From Dyella sp. AtDHG13 (lineage in GTDB: Bacteria > Pseudomonadota > Gammaproteobacteria > Xanthomonadales > Rhodanobacteraceae), in assembly GCF_003201105.1 (NCBI RefSeq), contig NZ_QICJ01000017.1, positions 23,187 to 87,186 on the forward strand: a DNA stretch of 64,000 bases, read 5' to 3'. Shown piece after piece: positions 38,322 through 48,455 of this stretch; position 1 is the stretch's first letter; each line of letters begins with the position of its first letter. The position numbers were made by a program, and so were the translations under genes. The notes below the pieces were generated by a model. The model did no database searches and was not told where the DNA came from. It was given only the letters and a program-made list of their open reading frames with translations.

Positions 38322-40979
38322 ATGACCCAACGCAACGACACGTCCTCTCCCCTGATCCGGCTCAGCGACTACCGCGCGCCCGCCTGGCGCGTGGCCCAGG
38401 TGGATCTGGCCTTCGATCTGGGCATCGACAGCAGCGAGGTCACCGCGCGGCTGCAGCTGCAGCGCGATCCCGCGCAGCAGGCGCCGCTGCGGCTGGATGG
38501 CGAAGGCCTGGAGCTGCTCTCGATCGCGCTGGACGGCCAGCCGCTTCCCGCCACCGCGTGGCGTTATGCGGATCAGGTGCTGGAAGTGGATGGCGCGCGC
38601 GACGGCAGCGTGCTGGAAACGCGTGTGCGCGTGCGTCCGGCCGCCAATACCGCGCTGGAGGGCCTGTACCTGTCCGGTTCGCGCGAGGCGGGCTTTCTGC
38701 TGACGCAGTGCGAGGCGGAGGGCTTCCGCCACATCACCTTCTTTCCGGATCGACCGGACGTGCTCGCCAGCTACACGGTGACGCTGCGCGCCGACCGCGA
38801 GCGGTTCCCGGTGCTGCTGGCCGGCGGCAATCCCGATGGCAGCGGCGAGCTGGATGGCGGCCGCCACTGGGCTCGCTTTGTCGACCCGCATCCCAAGCCG
38901 AGTTACCTGTTCGCACTGGTGGCCGGACGCCTGCAGAAGATCGAGCGCGACTACGTCACCGGCAGCGGGCGCAAGGTGCGGTTGGTGATCTGGGCCGAAG
39001 CCGACGCCATCGACCGTTGCGCCTACGCGATGGATGCGCTGGAGCGCTCCATGCGCTGGGACGAGCAGACCTACGGGCGCGAGTACGACCTGGACGTGTT
39101 CCACGTGGTCGCCACGCACGATTTCAACATGGGTGCGATGGAGAACAAGGGCCTCAACATCTTCAACGCGAAGTATCTGCTGGCCGATCCCGATTCGAGC
39201 ACGGACGACGAATACCGTGCCGTGGAAGCGGTGGTGGCGCACGAGTATTTCCACAACTGGAGCGGCAACCGCGTGACCTGCCGCGACTGGTTCCAGTTGT
39301 CGCTGAAAGAGGGCCTCACCGTTTTCCGCGAGCAGCAGTTTTCGGCGGACATGAACTCCGCGCCGCTCAAGCGCATCGAAGATGTGGCCCTGCTGCGCCG
39401 CGCGCAGTTCCCGGAAGACGCCGGTCCGCTGGCGCATCCGGTGCGGCCCGCGCAGTACAGCGAGATCAACAATTTCTACACCGCCACCGTCTACGAGAAG
39501 GGTTCGGAACTGGTGCGCATGGTGGCGGGTCGACTCGGACGCGACGGTTTTCGCCGCGGCATGGACCTGTATTTCTCGCGCTACGACGGCCGCGCGGCCA
39601 CGCTGGAGGATTTCCTCGGCGCGCTGGGCGAAGCCAACGGCATCGACCTCACGCCGTATCTTGCGTGGTATGCGCAGGCCGGCACGCCGCGCCTGAGCGC
39701 GCGCGGTCGCCATGACGCCGCGCAACGCACCTACACGCTCACGCTGTCCCAGCACACCGCGCCCACGCCCAACCAGCCGACCAAGCACGCGCTGCCGATC
39801 CCGGTGAAGCTCGCGCTGTTCGATCGCAGCGGCCGCATGCTGCCGCTGAACTTGGCGAATGTGCCCAGCGATGCATCCGGCGAGGCGGAACGCGTGGTGG
39901 TGCTGGACCAGGCGGAACAGTCGTTCGTGTTCCACAACGTGGACAGCGCACCGGTGCCGTCGTTGCTGCGTGGGTTTTCCGCGCCGGTGATCCTGGAGTG
40001 CAACTATTCGCCCGACGAACTGGCGCTGCTGCTGCGTCATGACGTGGATGGCTTCAACCGCTGGGAAGCCGGCCAGCAGCTGGCCGCGCGCGCGTTCGAC
40101 AATCTGCGCGACGGCGATACCACCGAGGCGCTGGACGCCTGGTGCCAGGCCCTGGCGGCGCTGTTCGGCGACGCGGCCATCGACGATGCGCTGCTGGCGG
40201 ATCTGCTCACGCCGCCGGGCGAGATCGAACTGGCCGAGCGCGAGCGCGTGGTGGATCCCTCGCATGTGCATGCGCTGCGCCTGAAACTGCAGGAGCATCT
40301 TGCGCTGCGCATCGGGCGCGAAACGTTGCAGCAGCGCTACGACGCGCTGGCGGCGCATACCAACCGTGAACTCGACGCCTCCAGCCAGGCGCGTCGCCGC
40401 TTGAAGCGGCGCGTGCTGGACCTGATTGTGAGCATCGACCCGTGGGGCGCGCACACGCTCGCCACCCTGCAATACGACAACGCACCGAGCATGACCGACC
40501 GCCTCGCGGCGCTGTCGGTGCTGGTGCGGGGCAACGCGCCGCAGGCGCACGCCGCGCTGCTGCACTTCCGCGAGCGCTATGCCGACAATCCGCTGGCGAT
40601 GGACAAGTGGTTCTCGGTGCAGACGCAACTGCCGGCGGAGGCCGTGCTTGAGCGCGTGCAGGTGCTGGAACAGGACAGCGCCTTCACGCTCAAGAATCCC
40701 AATCGCGTCAACGCACTGCTCGGTGCGTGGGCACGCGGCAACCCGGACGGCTTCCATCGCGCGGATGGCAGCGGCTATCGCCTGCTGGCCGAGCGCTTGA
40801 AGCAACTGGATGCGCTCAATCCGCAGGTGGCCGCGCGGCTCGCCACGGCCTTCAACGGCTGGCAACGACTGGAGCCCACCCGCCACGCCGCGGCACGGGC
40901 CGCCATCGACGCGCTCGCCGCGCAGCCGGATCTCTCGCGCAATCTCGGCGAGATCGTGCGCAGCATGCAGCACGGCTGA
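38322..40979 (+). CDS. pepN: Aminopeptidase N (M1 family)
   Basis: This 885-residue zinc metallopeptidase removes N-terminal residues from peptides in the cytoplasm. GAMENKGLNIFN is the exopeptidase motif. The zinc site HEYFHNWSGNRVTCRDWF continues to LSLKEGLT, with His307, Glu308, His311 and Glu330. Length and domain order (N-terminal beta domain, catalytic domain, C-terminal helical domain) match E. coli PepN. A long imperfect hairpin follows the stop. Confidence 0.97.
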   Translation: MTQRNDTSSPLIRLSDYRAPAWRVAQVDLAFDLGIDSSEVTARLQLQRDPAQQAPLRLDGEGLELLSIALDGQPLPATAWRYADQVLEVDGARDGSVLETRVRVRPAANTALEGLYLSGSREAGFLLTQCEAEGFRHITFFPDRPDVLASYTVTLRADRERFPVLLAGGNPDGSGELDGGRHWARFVDPHPKPSYLFALVAGRLQKIERDYVTGSGRKVRLVIWAEADAIDRCAYAMDALERSMRWDEQTYGREYDLDVFHVVATHDFNMGAMENKGLNIFNAKYLLADPDSSTDDEYRAVEAVVAHEYFHNWSGNRVTCRDWFQLSLKEGLTVFREQQFSADMNSAPLKRIEDVALLRRAQFPEDAGPLAHPVRPAQYSEINNFYTATVYEKGSELVRMVAGRLGRDGFRRGMDLYFSRYDGRAATLEDFLGALGEANGIDLTPYLAWYAQAGTPRLSARGRHDAAQRTYTLTLSQHTAPTPNQPTKHALPIPVKLALFDRSGRMLPLNLANVPSDASGEAERVVVLDQAEQSFVFHNVDSAPVPSLLRGFSAPVILECNYSPDELALLLRHDVDGFNRWEAGQQLAARAFDNLRDGDTTEALDAWCQALAALFGDAAIDDALLADLLTPPGEIELAERERVVDPSHVHALRLKLQEHLALRIGRETLQQRYDALAAHTNRELDASSQARRRLKRRVLDLIVSIDPWGAHTLATLQYDNAPSMTDRLAALSVLVRGNAPQAHAALLHFRERYADNPLAMDKWFSVQTQLPAEAVLERVQVLEQDSAFTLKNPNRVNALLGAWARGNPDGFHRADGSGYRLLAERLKQLDALNPQVAARLATAFNGWQRLEPTRHAAARAAIDALAAQPDLSRNLGEIVRSMQHG

Positions 40980-40997
40980 GAACCCATCGATAAAGAG

Positions 40998-41039
40998 ACG
41001 CCCGAGTGCGTCCCGTCCTTGGACGGGGCACCCGGGCGT
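40998..41039 (+). terminator. Hairpin terminator after pepN
   Basis: ACGCCCG pairs with CGGGCGT, GTGC with GCAC and CCCGTCC with GGACGGG, separated by small bulges. Only a poor T run (TAATTCGTTT) follows, so efficiency is uncertain. Confidence 0.55.
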
Positions 41040-41145
41040 AATTCGTTTCAACGAGAGGAAGTACCTTGATGAAGCAGACTTGCTTTACACACGGACATCC
41101 GACCCCTCGGACGTCCGCTCACGCCAGCCGTTGCGAGGGCAACGG

Positions 41146-41331
41146 CTAGACCTCCAGGCGCGCCAGTTCGTCGCGCAGTCGGTCCAGTCGCGAGAGCAGG
41201 CGCGGGCGCAAGGCCTGGCGTTCGCTCTCGCTGCGTTCTTCCAGATGATCCATGGCCATCTCGACGCGGCCAAGTTCGATCAGCAGATCGTGGTGCTGGT
41301 AAACCGGTTGGAAATCGACGCTGAGTTCCAT
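41146..41331 (-). CDS. Small hypothetical protein with coiled-coil character
   Basis: This 61-residue frame is rich in Leu, Glu and Arg and predicted helical (LIELGRVEMAMDHLEERSES, RLDRLRDELARLEV). GGGGGA lies about 7 bases before the ATG at 41331. No family is recognised, and the case rests on composition, the ribosome site and position in an otherwise empty gap after pepN. Confidence 0.5.
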   Translation of the reverse strand: MELSVDFQPVYQHHDLLIELGRVEMAMDHLEERSESERQALRPRLLSRLDRLRDELARLEV

Positions 41332-41890
41332 GACATACGTCCCCCGAAAACCGTTGCCTTGTCTGGCAGGGATATCGAAGCAACGGACGTGCCAGCAACG
41401 TGATGGTCATCACATTCATTTTTCGACTGGATCACGGATTGACGCTGTGCGTCACGAGGTGCCAACTCTCGGCACAAACAGGCGTTTTAGTCACTTCACG
41501 TTCACGCGTCAGGCGTAACTATCCAACCCACGCAACGCAGCAAATGCTGCCAGCGACCATTTTCGGTTTCTGGCGCCCGGCAACACGGTCATCCTGGATT
41601 CCCCCTGTTCCTGAGACCGCCGGGCGCCAGATCTTATACAGGGCGCTTGAAGCCATGCTTCAAGGCTCAGAAAAGGCGAAGGCGCCCCGAGGGGCGCCTT
41701 CTTGCTTCCTCTCCCCGGCACGCGATCGAACCCCTGTCGTTCGATCTCGGCGCGCATCGAAGCGCAGCTTCTGCCCGTGGAAAGTGCACGGTAGGTAAAG
41801 CAGAAAGCGTGCCAACGGCCGGAGCGCCGTAACGGCGGTACCATTAGCGTCCAGATAGGTCCAAACCTGCGCTTCCGGGGCAGTTTCCTT
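41332..41890. other. Non-coding stretch with several hairpins before mnmG
   Basis: No convincing gene is seen in these 559 bases. Hairpins include GTGCC/GGCAC (41459-41475), CTGGCGCCCGGC/GCCGGGCGCCAG (41570-41630), TTGAAGC-CAT-GCTTCAA (41647-41663), a terminator-like stem at 41679-41700, and GATCGAAC/GTTCGATC (41724-41746). A weak promoter pair, TTCACG (41495) and AACTAT (41517) with 16 bases between, precedes them. A small RNA ending near 41710 is possible but unproven. Confidence 0.4.
41679..41700. terminator. Perfect terminator-like hairpin
   Basis: AAGGCGCCCC and GGGGCGCCTT form a perfect 10-base stem around GA, followed on the plus strand by CTTGCTTCC. There is no protein gene immediately upstream on either strand, so it may end an unrecognised transcript. 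Confidence 0.6.
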
Positions 41891-43768
41891 ATGCTTCATC
41901 CCACTCATTACGACGTGATCGTGGTCGGCGGCGGCCACGCCGGCACCGAGGCCGCGCTTGCCTCGGCGCGCACGGGCGCGCGCACGCTGCTGCTGAGCCA
42001 CAACATCGAAACCATCGGCCAGATGAGCTGCAACCCGGCCATTGGCGGCATCGGCAAGGGCCATCTGGTCAAGGAGATCGACGCCCTGGGCGGCGCCATG
42101 GCGCACGCGGCCGACCTGGCCGGCATCCAGTGGCGCACCCTCAATGCCTCCAAGGGCCCGGCCGTGCGCGCCACGCGCTGCCAGGCCGACCGCGCGCTGT
42201 ACAAGGCGGCCATCCGCCGGATGGTGGAAACCCAGCCGAACCTGGAGCTGTTCCAGCAAGCGGTGGACGACCTGATCCTGGAAGGCGGCCGCGTCACCGG
42301 CGTGGTGACGCAGATGGGCCTGGCCTTCCGCGCCCGCGCGGTGGTGCTGACCGCCGGCACCTTCCTGGCCGGCAAGATCCACATCGGCCCGGCGCAGTAC
42401 GCCGGCGGCCGCGCCGGCGACCCGCCCGCCAGCACGCTGGCTCAGAAGCTGCGCGAGCTGCCGGTGGCCGCCGATCGCCTGAAGACCGGCACGCCCCCGC
42501 GCATCGACCTGCGCAGCATCGACTTCACCGGCCTGGAAGAGCAGCCGGGCGATGATCCCGCGCCGGTGTTCTCCTACCTGGGTTCGCGCGATGAACACCC
42601 GCGCCAGGTCAGCTGCTGGATCACCCACACCAGCGAGCACACGCACGAGCTGATCCGCAATTCGCTGGACCGCTCGCCGCTGTACAGCGGCCAGATCGAG
42701 GGCGTGGGCCCGCGCTACTGCCCGTCCATCGAGGACAAGGTGGTGCGCTTCGCGGAGAAGAGCTCGCACCAGATCTTCATCGAGCCGGAAGGGCTGGACA
42801 CGTTCGAGGTGTATCCCAACGGCATCTCCACCTCGCTGCCGTACGACGTGCAGCTGGCCCTGGTGCATTCGATCAAGGGCTTCGAGCGGGCGCACATCAC
42901 GCGTCCGGGCTACGCGATCGAGTACGACTACTTCGATCCGCGCGGTCTGCATCCGTGGCTGGAGACCAAGGCCATTCCGGGCCTGTATTTCGCGGGCCAG
43001 ATCAACGGCACCACCGGCTACGAGGAGGCCGGCGCGCAGGGCCTGATCGCGGGCCTCAACGCCGCGCTGGCCGTGCAGGGCAAGGCGCCGTGGTATCCGC
43101 GCCGCGACGAGGCGTACATCGGCGTGCTGATCGACGACCTCACCAGCAACGGCACCATCGAGCCGTACCGCATGTTCACCTCGCGCGCGGAATATCGCCT
43201 GCAACTGCGCGAGGACAACGCGGACCTGCGCCTTACCGAAACCGGCCATCGCCTGGGCGTGGTGCCGCAGGCGCGCTACGACGCGCTGCGCGCCAAGCGC
43301 GACGCGGTGGAACGCGAGGTGCAGCGGCTCGGCGCCATCTGGGCCGCGCCCGCCAACCCGCTGGGCGCCACCATCGCGCAGGAGCTGGGCATCGCGCTGA
43401 GCCGCGAGACCAGCGCGCTCGACCTGCTGCGCCGGCCTGAGGTCGACTACGCGACGCTGACCCGCGTGACCGGCATCGGCCCCGCCGTGGACAACGGCGA
43501 CGTCGCCGCCCAGGTGGAGGTGCAGACCAAGTACGCCGGTTACCTCGAGCGCCAGCGCGAAGAGATCGAGCGCCAGCGCCGCCACGAGCAGACCGCGATC
43601 CCCACCAGCTTCGACTACGACAAGGTGCGTGGGCTTTCCGCCGAGGTGCTGCTGAAGCTCAAGCGCGTGATGCCGGAAACCATCGGCCAGGCCGCGCGCA
43701 TCAGCGGCGTCACGCCCGCGGCGATCTCGCTGCTGCTGGTGCACCTCAAGCGCCGCGACGCCGCCTGA
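41891..43768 (+). CDS. mnmG: tRNA uridine-5-carboxymethylaminomethyl modification enzyme, FAD subunit
   Basis: MnmG with MnmE adds the cmnm5 group to wobble uridine of several tRNAs. The 625 residues show the FAD motif [12 protein letters not shown] (11-22), [60 protein letters not shown] and the MnmE-interacting C-terminal domain. The start ATG at 41891 is close to the conserved DVIVVGGG. The RDD gene follows after 77 bases. Confidence 0.97.
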   Translation: MLHPTHYDVIVVGGGHAGTEAALASARTGARTLLLSHNIETIGQMSCNPAIGGIGKGHLVKEIDALGGAMAHAADLAGIQWRTLNASKGPAVRATRCQADRALYKAAIRRMVETQPNLELFQQAVDDLILEGGRVTGVVTQMGLAFRARAVVLTAGTFLAGKIHIGPAQYAGGRAGDPPASTLAQKLRELPVAADRLKTGTPPRIDLRSIDFTGLEEQPGDDPAPVFSYLGSRDEHPRQVSCWITHTSEHTHELIRNSLDRSPLYSGQIEGVGPRYCPSIEDKVVRFAEKSSHQIFIEPEGLDTFEVYPNGISTSLPYDVQLALVHSIKGFERAHITRPGYAIEYDYFDPRGLHPWLETKAIPGLYFAGQINGTTGYEEAGAQGLIAGLNAALAVQGKAPWYPRRDEAYIGVLIDDLTSNGTIEPYRMFTSRAEYRLQLREDNADLRLTETGHRLGVVPQARYDALRAKRDAVEREVQRLGAIWAAPANPLGATIAQELGIALSRETSALDLLRRPEVDYATLTRVTGIGPAVDNGDVAAQVEVQTKYAGYLERQREEIERQRRHEQTAIPTSFDYDKVRGLSAEVLLKLKRVMPETIGQAARISGVTPAAISLLLVHLKRRDAA

Positions 43769-43845
43769 TTCCCTCCCTTCCGTACACCAAGACGCCACGC
43801 CCGCATGGCATCATGCGGGCCTGACGTTTCATCGCGGAGTACACC

Positions 43846-44646
43846 ATGGAAGTCTGGATCGGTCGGGACGGCGAACGGCACGGCCCGTACAAGGAAGTCG
43901 ACGTGCGCCAATGGCTGCGCAGCGGCCAGGTCAGCCCCGATGACCTGGGCTGGTACGAAGGCATGGCCGATTGGGCGCCGCTGTCGACACTGTTCCCCGA
44001 GGAGCGCAGCGCCGAACCACCCGCGCTGTCGCCCGCGCCGCCGGTTCCGCCGTACACGAACGCCACGGCTTCCGGCATTTCGCAGGGCGGCGCCGTCGGC
44101 GCGGTGGACGACTACGCCGGCTTCTGGAAGCGCGTGGCCGCCTACATCCTCGACGCGCTGGTGCTGTGGATTCCCAACACCGTGCTGAGCAGCATGCTGG
44201 GCGCGAACAAGGCCGCCGAGGCGTACCTGCAGGCGAAGCTCGCCGCGGGCGACGATCCGCAACTGGCGCTGCAGGCGCTGGACGCCTATTTCCATGCACT
44301 GTGGCCCGCGCTGATCGCACAGACGGTCATCTCGTGGCTGTACTTCGCGTGGTGCGAGAGCTCGGCATGGCAGGGCACCGTGGGCAAGCTCGCACTGGGC
44401 ATCCGCGTCACCGACATCGATGGCAAGCGCATCGGTTTCGGGCGCGCCACGGGCCGCTATTTCGCCAAGATCCTCAGCGGCTTCACGCTCGGCTTCGGCT
44501 TCCTGATGGTGGCGTGGACGCAGCGCAAGCAAGGCCTGCACGACATGCTCGCGCAGACGCTGGTGCTCAACGGCCGCGCCAAGGATGTCGCCGCGACGAA
44601 TGCACGGCGCCCCGACGACCAGGGCAACGGCTCGTTCAACGCGTGA
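43846..44646 (+). CDS. RDD-family membrane protein with N-terminal GYF_2-type domain
   Basis: Residues 1-50 of this 266-residue protein resemble the GYF_2 domain (VWIGRDGERHGPYKEVDVRQWLRSGQVSPDDLGWYEG, read in parts). A Pro/Ala linker follows, then an RDD domain (about 85-250) with Arg and Asp in membrane segments (FWKRVAAYILDALVLWIP, TVGKLALGIRVTDIDG, HDMLAQTLVL). RDD proteins are thought to act in transport or membrane stress, but the function of this one is unknown. Confidence 0.85.
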   Translation: MEVWIGRDGERHGPYKEVDVRQWLRSGQVSPDDLGWYEGMADWAPLSTLFPEERSAEPPALSPAPPVPPYTNATASGISQGGAVGAVDDYAGFWKRVAAYILDALVLWIPNTVLSSMLGANKAAEAYLQAKLAAGDDPQLALQALDAYFHALWPALIAQTVISWLYFAWCESSAWQGTVGKLALGIRVTDIDGKRIGFGRATGRYFAKILSGFTLGFGFLMVAWTQRKQGLHDMLAQTLVLNGRAKDVAATNARRPDDQGNGSFNA

Positions 44647-44676
44647 GGTCGCGCGGAAATTCCAAAGTCTGAAAAC

Positions 44677-44701
44677 GCGCCGCCCCGGTGCAGGGCGGCG
44701 C
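44677..44701. terminator. GC-rich hairpin after the RDD gene
   Basis: GCGCCGCCC and GGGCGGCGC form a perfect 9-base stem with a 7-base loop 31 bases after the stop. No T run follows, so function is uncertain. The rest of the 259-base gap to the next gene shows nothing recognisable. Confidence 0.4.
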
Positions 44702-44905
44702 TGACGTTGCGGCAACATGATGTTCACGCACGCGTAGCGCACGCAACGCGCATGAAACATGGCGAGCAGTGCGCGTGGCCATGACATCGATCTGTCCGCA
44801 GACATACGTCGTGCATGCGCATGCCGTTATGACCTATGGCGGATGCGATCCGCAGCGCAAGAAGCGCATGCTTGTCGAACAGGGGGCCGCGCACCAGACA
44901 AGGTC

Positions 44906-45652
44906 ATGGCCCAATCCCACCCCGATTGCGGCTGGATTTACCAGTGCGACGACATCGTCGTCGAGCCGCGCGCGCATCGTCTCGAACGAGCGGGCACGTC
45001 GATTTCCGTGGAGCCCAAGGCTTATGCGGTGCTGGTGGTCCTGCTGCAGCAGGCCGGCGAAGTCGTCGGCAAGGACACCCTGCTCGATGCGGCGTGGGGA
45101 CATCGGCACGTCACGCCCGGCGTGCTCACGCGCGTGATCTCGCAGTTGCGCCACGCGCTCGGCGACTGCGCCACGCAACCGCGCTACATCGCCACCGTGC
45201 ACAGCCTGGGTTATCGCTTCATCGGCGACGTGCACCGGATGCCATCCGCCGCGGCGCCGGCGAACGAGCCGATGCCGGAAGTGGCGAGCAACGACGACCT
45301 GGCTTCCGCGCCAGAACCGCCGCAGCCGTCCGCACCGCGGCCATCTCCGCAAAAACACTGGTTGGCGGCTGCCATCACGCTGGCGGTGATCGTCGCCGTG
45401 CTCGCGGCCATGCACCTGTGGCGCGCGCCCAATGGCCACTCCTCCGAGTCGCCGATCACGCCGCGGCCCGCGCTCGCGGTGATGCCGGTGGCGCATGAGC
45501 CGGAGATGCGTCCGCTTCATCCGCGCCACGTTCCGCGCTACCGCCGTGTTGCCACGGAGTATCCCGGCGATCGCGACGGCACGCCCGGCGAACTGCATGC
45601 CGCCGGCTACCTGGCGCTGCGCCCTGAACAGGCTCCCGCGGCGCGCCAGTAG
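44906..45652 (+). CDS. CadC-like winged-helix regulator with a short C-terminal region
   Basis: Residues about 10-110 of this 248-residue protein form an OmpR/CadC-type winged helix (VEPKAYAVLVVLLQQAGEVVGKDTLLDAAWG, then VLTRVISQLRHALGD and YIATVHSLGYRFIGD). A Pro-rich linker and one membrane helix (about 152-170, WLAAAITLAVIVAVLAAMHLW) follow. In related xanthomonad proteins PALAVMPF leads into a large periplasmic TPR region. Here PALAVMPVAHE is followed by only about 55 residues of unusual composition. The sensor part therefore seems lost or replaced. Confidence 0.75.
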   Translation: MAQSHPDCGWIYQCDDIVVEPRAHRLERAGTSISVEPKAYAVLVVLLQQAGEVVGKDTLLDAAWGHRHVTPGVLTRVISQLRHALGDCATQPRYIATVHSLGYRFIGDVHRMPSAAAPANEPMPEVASNDDLASAPEPPQPSAPRPSPQKHWLAAAITLAVIVAVLAAMHLWRAPNGHSSESPITPRPALAVMPVAHEPEMRPLHPRHVPRYRRVATEYPGDRDGTPGELHAAGYLALRPEQAPAARQ

Positions 45653-45744
45653 GCGCGGGCGCCGACTTGCTATGATCGACGGCCCGACGGCTCATCCGCG
45701 AGCCATCGGCGCCTTGTCGAACGCTCAGGAATCGTTTCAGCCTC

Positions 45745-48087
45745 ATGCTCAGCATCGAACAACGTATTGCCCAGGACATCGCCGCCAAGCCCGACCAGGT
45801 CCACGCCGCGGTGGAATTGCTCGACGGCGGCGCCACCGTGCCGTTCATCGCGCGCTACCGCAAGGAAGCCACCGGCGGTCTCGACGACACGCAGTTGCGC
45901 CTGCTGGAAGAGCGCCTGCGCTATCTGCGCGAGCTGGAAGAACGCCGCGGCGCGATCCTCGCCAGCGTCGAGGAACAGGGCAAGCTCACCGATGCGTTGA
46001 AGAACGACATTCTTTCCGCCGACACCAAGGCGCGCCTGGAAGACCTGTACCTGCCGTACAAGCCCAAGCGCCGCACCAAGGCGCAGATCGCGCGCGAGGC
46101 CGGCCTGGAGCCGCTGGCCACGGGCCTGCGCGAGGATCCCACGCAGTCGCCCGAGGCGCTGGCCGCGTCGTTCGTCGATGCCGACAAGGGCGTGCCCGAC
46201 GTGCGCGCCGCGCTCGATGGCGCGCGCGCGATCCTGATGGAGAGCATCGCCGAAGACGCCGGCCTGCTCGGCGAACTGCGCGACTGGCTATGGGACAAGG
46301 GCCAGATCCGCGCGAAAGTGGTCGAGGGCAAGGAAAACGAAGGCGCGAAGTTCCGCGACTACTTCGATCACATGGAACCGATCGGCAAGATTCCCTCGCA
46401 CCGCCTGCTCGCGCTCATGCGCGCGCGCAACGAAGGCATCATCGAGCTGGAACTCGCGCCCGCGCTGGACGCGGAGCAGGGCCACCTCGAAGGCGAAGGC
46501 CGCGTGGCCGCGCATGCCGGCATCGTGGATCGCGGCCGCCCGGCCGACGCGTGGCTGCGCGAAACGGTGCGCCTGACCTGGCGCGTGAAGCTGCACCTGC
46601 ATCTCACGCTGGACTTGTTCGGCCGCGTGCGCGAAGGCGCCGAGGACGAAGCCATCCGCGTGTTCGGCGACAACCTCAAGGACCTCATGCTGGCCGCGCC
46701 GGCCGGCGCCAAGAACGTGATGGGCCTGGACCCAGGCATCCGCACCGGCGTGAAGGTGGCCGTGGTCGACGCCACCGGCAAGCTGCTCGCCACCGATACT
46801 ATCTATCCCCACGAGCCACGCCGGCAGTGGAACGAATCGCTGGCCGCACTGGCGCGGCTGTGCCAGAAGCACAGCGTGGACCTGATCGCGATCGGCAACG
46901 GTACGGCCTCGCGCGAAACCGACAAGCTGGCCGGTGAGCTGATCAAGGGCCTGGCCAAGACGCATCCGGAGCACAAGCTCTCGAAGATCGTGGTGAGCGA
47001 GGCGGGCGCGTCGGTGTATTCGGCGTCGGAGACGGCGGCCAAGGAATTTCCCGACCTGGACGTGAGCCTGCGCGGCGCGGTGTCCATCGCGCGCCGCCTG
47101 CAGGATCCGCTCGCGGAGCTGGTGAAGATCGAACCCAAGGCGATCGGCGTGGGGCAGTACCAGCACGACGTGAACCAAGTGAAGCTCGCGCGCGCGCTCG
47201 ACGCGAAGGTCGAGGACTGCGTGAACGCCGTCGGCGTGGACGTGAACACTGCTTCCGCCGCCCTGCTCTCGCGCGTCGCCGGCCTTTCCGCCAGCGTGGC
47301 GGAGAATGTGGTGAAGCACCGCGATGCCAACGGCCCGTTCGCCAACCGCAAGGCGCTGCTCAAGGTGCCGCGCCTGGGCGACAAGGCGTTCGAGCAGTGC
47401 GCGGGCTTCCTGCGCGTGCCCAACGGCGACAATCCGCTGGACATGAGCGCGGTGCACCCGGAAGCGTATCCGGTGGTCGAGCGCATCATCGCCCAGTGTG
47501 GCCGCGAGGTGCGTTCCATCATCGGCGACATCACCTTCCTGCGCGGCCTCAAGCCCGAGCAGTTCACCGACGAGACCTTCGGCGTGCCCACGGTGCGCGA
47601 CATCCTCAAGGAGCTGGAGAAGCCCGGCCGCGACCCGCGCCCGGAATTCGTGGCGCCGAGCTTCGCCGAGGGCGTGGAAGACCTGAAGGACCTGCGCCCC
47701 GGCATGGTGCTGGAAGGCCGCGTGACGAACGTGGCGGCGTTCGGTGCGTTCGTGGACATCGGCGTGCACCAGGACGGCCTGGTCCACGTCTCGGCGCTCT
47801 CGCACACCTTCGTGAAGGACCCGCGCGACGCGGTGAAGGCCGGCGACATCGTCAAGGTGAAGGTGATGGAGGTCGACCTGCCCCGCCAGCGCATCGGCCT
47901 GTCCATGCGCCTGGACGACGAACCGGGCCAGCAGGCGCGCGGCGCCCGCCCGGGCGGCGGCAACGACGCCCGCGGCGGCCAGCGCGACAACCGCGGCCCG
48001 CGTCCCGGTGGCGGCGCGCCCAAGCAGGCGCCGGCGCCAGGCAACAGCGCGTTCGCTGATGCCTTCTCGAAGGCGTTGAAGCGCTAG
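45745..48087 (+). CDS. tex: Tex family RNA-binding transcription accessory protein
   Basis: This 780-residue protein contains the Tex N-terminal helical domain, a YqgF/RNase H-like core ([18 protein letters not shown] near 328), two helix-hairpin-helix motifs ([23 protein letters not shown], then [14 protein letters not shown]) and a C-terminal S1 RNA-binding domain ([31 protein letters not shown], about 652-720). A Gly/Arg/Pro-rich tail follows. It influences transcription and toxin gene expression in other bacteria. It is a single gene with a family B repeat downstream. Confidence 0.96.
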   Translation: MLSIEQRIAQDIAAKPDQVHAAVELLDGGATVPFIARYRKEATGGLDDTQLRLLEERLRYLRELEERRGAILASVEEQGKLTDALKNDILSADTKARLEDLYLPYKPKRRTKAQIAREAGLEPLATGLREDPTQSPEALAASFVDADKGVPDVRAALDGARAILMESIAEDAGLLGELRDWLWDKGQIRAKVVEGKENEGAKFRDYFDHMEPIGKIPSHRLLALMRARNEGIIELELAPALDAEQGHLEGEGRVAAHAGIVDRGRPADAWLRETVRLTWRVKLHLHLTLDLFGRVREGAEDEAIRVFGDNLKDLMLAAPAGAKNVMGLDPGIRTGVKVAVVDATGKLLATDTIYPHEPRRQWNESLAALARLCQKHSVDLIAIGNGTASRETDKLAGELIKGLAKTHPEHKLSKIVVSEAGASVYSASETAAKEFPDLDVSLRGAVSIARRLQDPLAELVKIEPKAIGVGQYQHDVNQVKLARALDAKVEDCVNAVGVDVNTASAALLSRVAGLSASVAENVVKHRDANGPFANRKALLKVPRLGDKAFEQCAGFLRVPNGDNPLDMSAVHPEAYPVVERIIAQCGREVRSIIGDITFLRGLKPEQFTDETFGVPTVRDILKELEKPGRDPRPEFVAPSFAEGVEDLKDLRPGMVLEGRVTNVAAFGAFVDIGVHQDGLVHVSALSHTFVKDPRDAVKAGDIVKVKVMEVDLPRQRIGLSMRLDDEPGQQARGARPGGGNDARGGQRDNRGPRPGGGAPKQAPAPGNSAFADAFSKALKR

Positions 48088-48120
48088 GCGTCTACTCGAT
48101 CCCTTCGACCTGCACACACT

Positions 48121-48247
48121 CGTCATTCCGGCGCAGGCCGGAATCCAGTGGCCCCACGGCTCGGTTTTTGCCGAAAGCTCAATGCTTTGATGGCACGCAA
48201 TAACCGAGCGCTTACGTCACTGGATTCCGGCCTGCGCCGGAATGACG
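48121..48247. repeat. Family B palindromic repeat, inverted pair
   Basis: CGTCATTCCGGCGCAGGCCG (left, from 48121) and TTCCGGCCTGCGCCGGAATGACG (right, to 48247) are inverted copies, each ending towards the centre in CCAGTG. The 368-base gap between tex and the esterase gene otherwise holds only the promoter region of the latter, with GGAG 12 bases before its ATG. Confidence 0.88.
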
Positions 48248-48455
48248 GTGAGGGGAAATGGGCGCCGACGAGAGACCGGGAACGGGCTCTACGGGCCTTC
48301 CCATCATGGAGGATTGAGCCCTTCCCTACCTTTGTACCCTCCTTGCCAGTGGCCGCCCCTCTCGCGGTGCGGCGCAGCATGCGCTGACGTATGGGCATGC
48401 ATTAACGTAACGAGGTGATAACAAAGAACCGCCCGGTCCAAGGAGTGTTACCGAC

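Noticed and set aside
37596..41051. Open frame of 1151 codons on the minus strand opposite pepN
   Set aside because: It has biased His/Arg/Gln composition without domains and overlaps fully with pepN and galM, which are unmistakable.
41724..41746. GATCGAAC...GTTCGATC resembling a tRNA T-arm
   Set aside because: No acceptor, D or anticodon arm could be fitted around it on either strand.
41509..41844. Open frame of 111 codons on the minus strand before mnmG
   Set aside because: It runs through the perfect terminator-like hairpin and has no conserved segment. The hairpins better explain the region.
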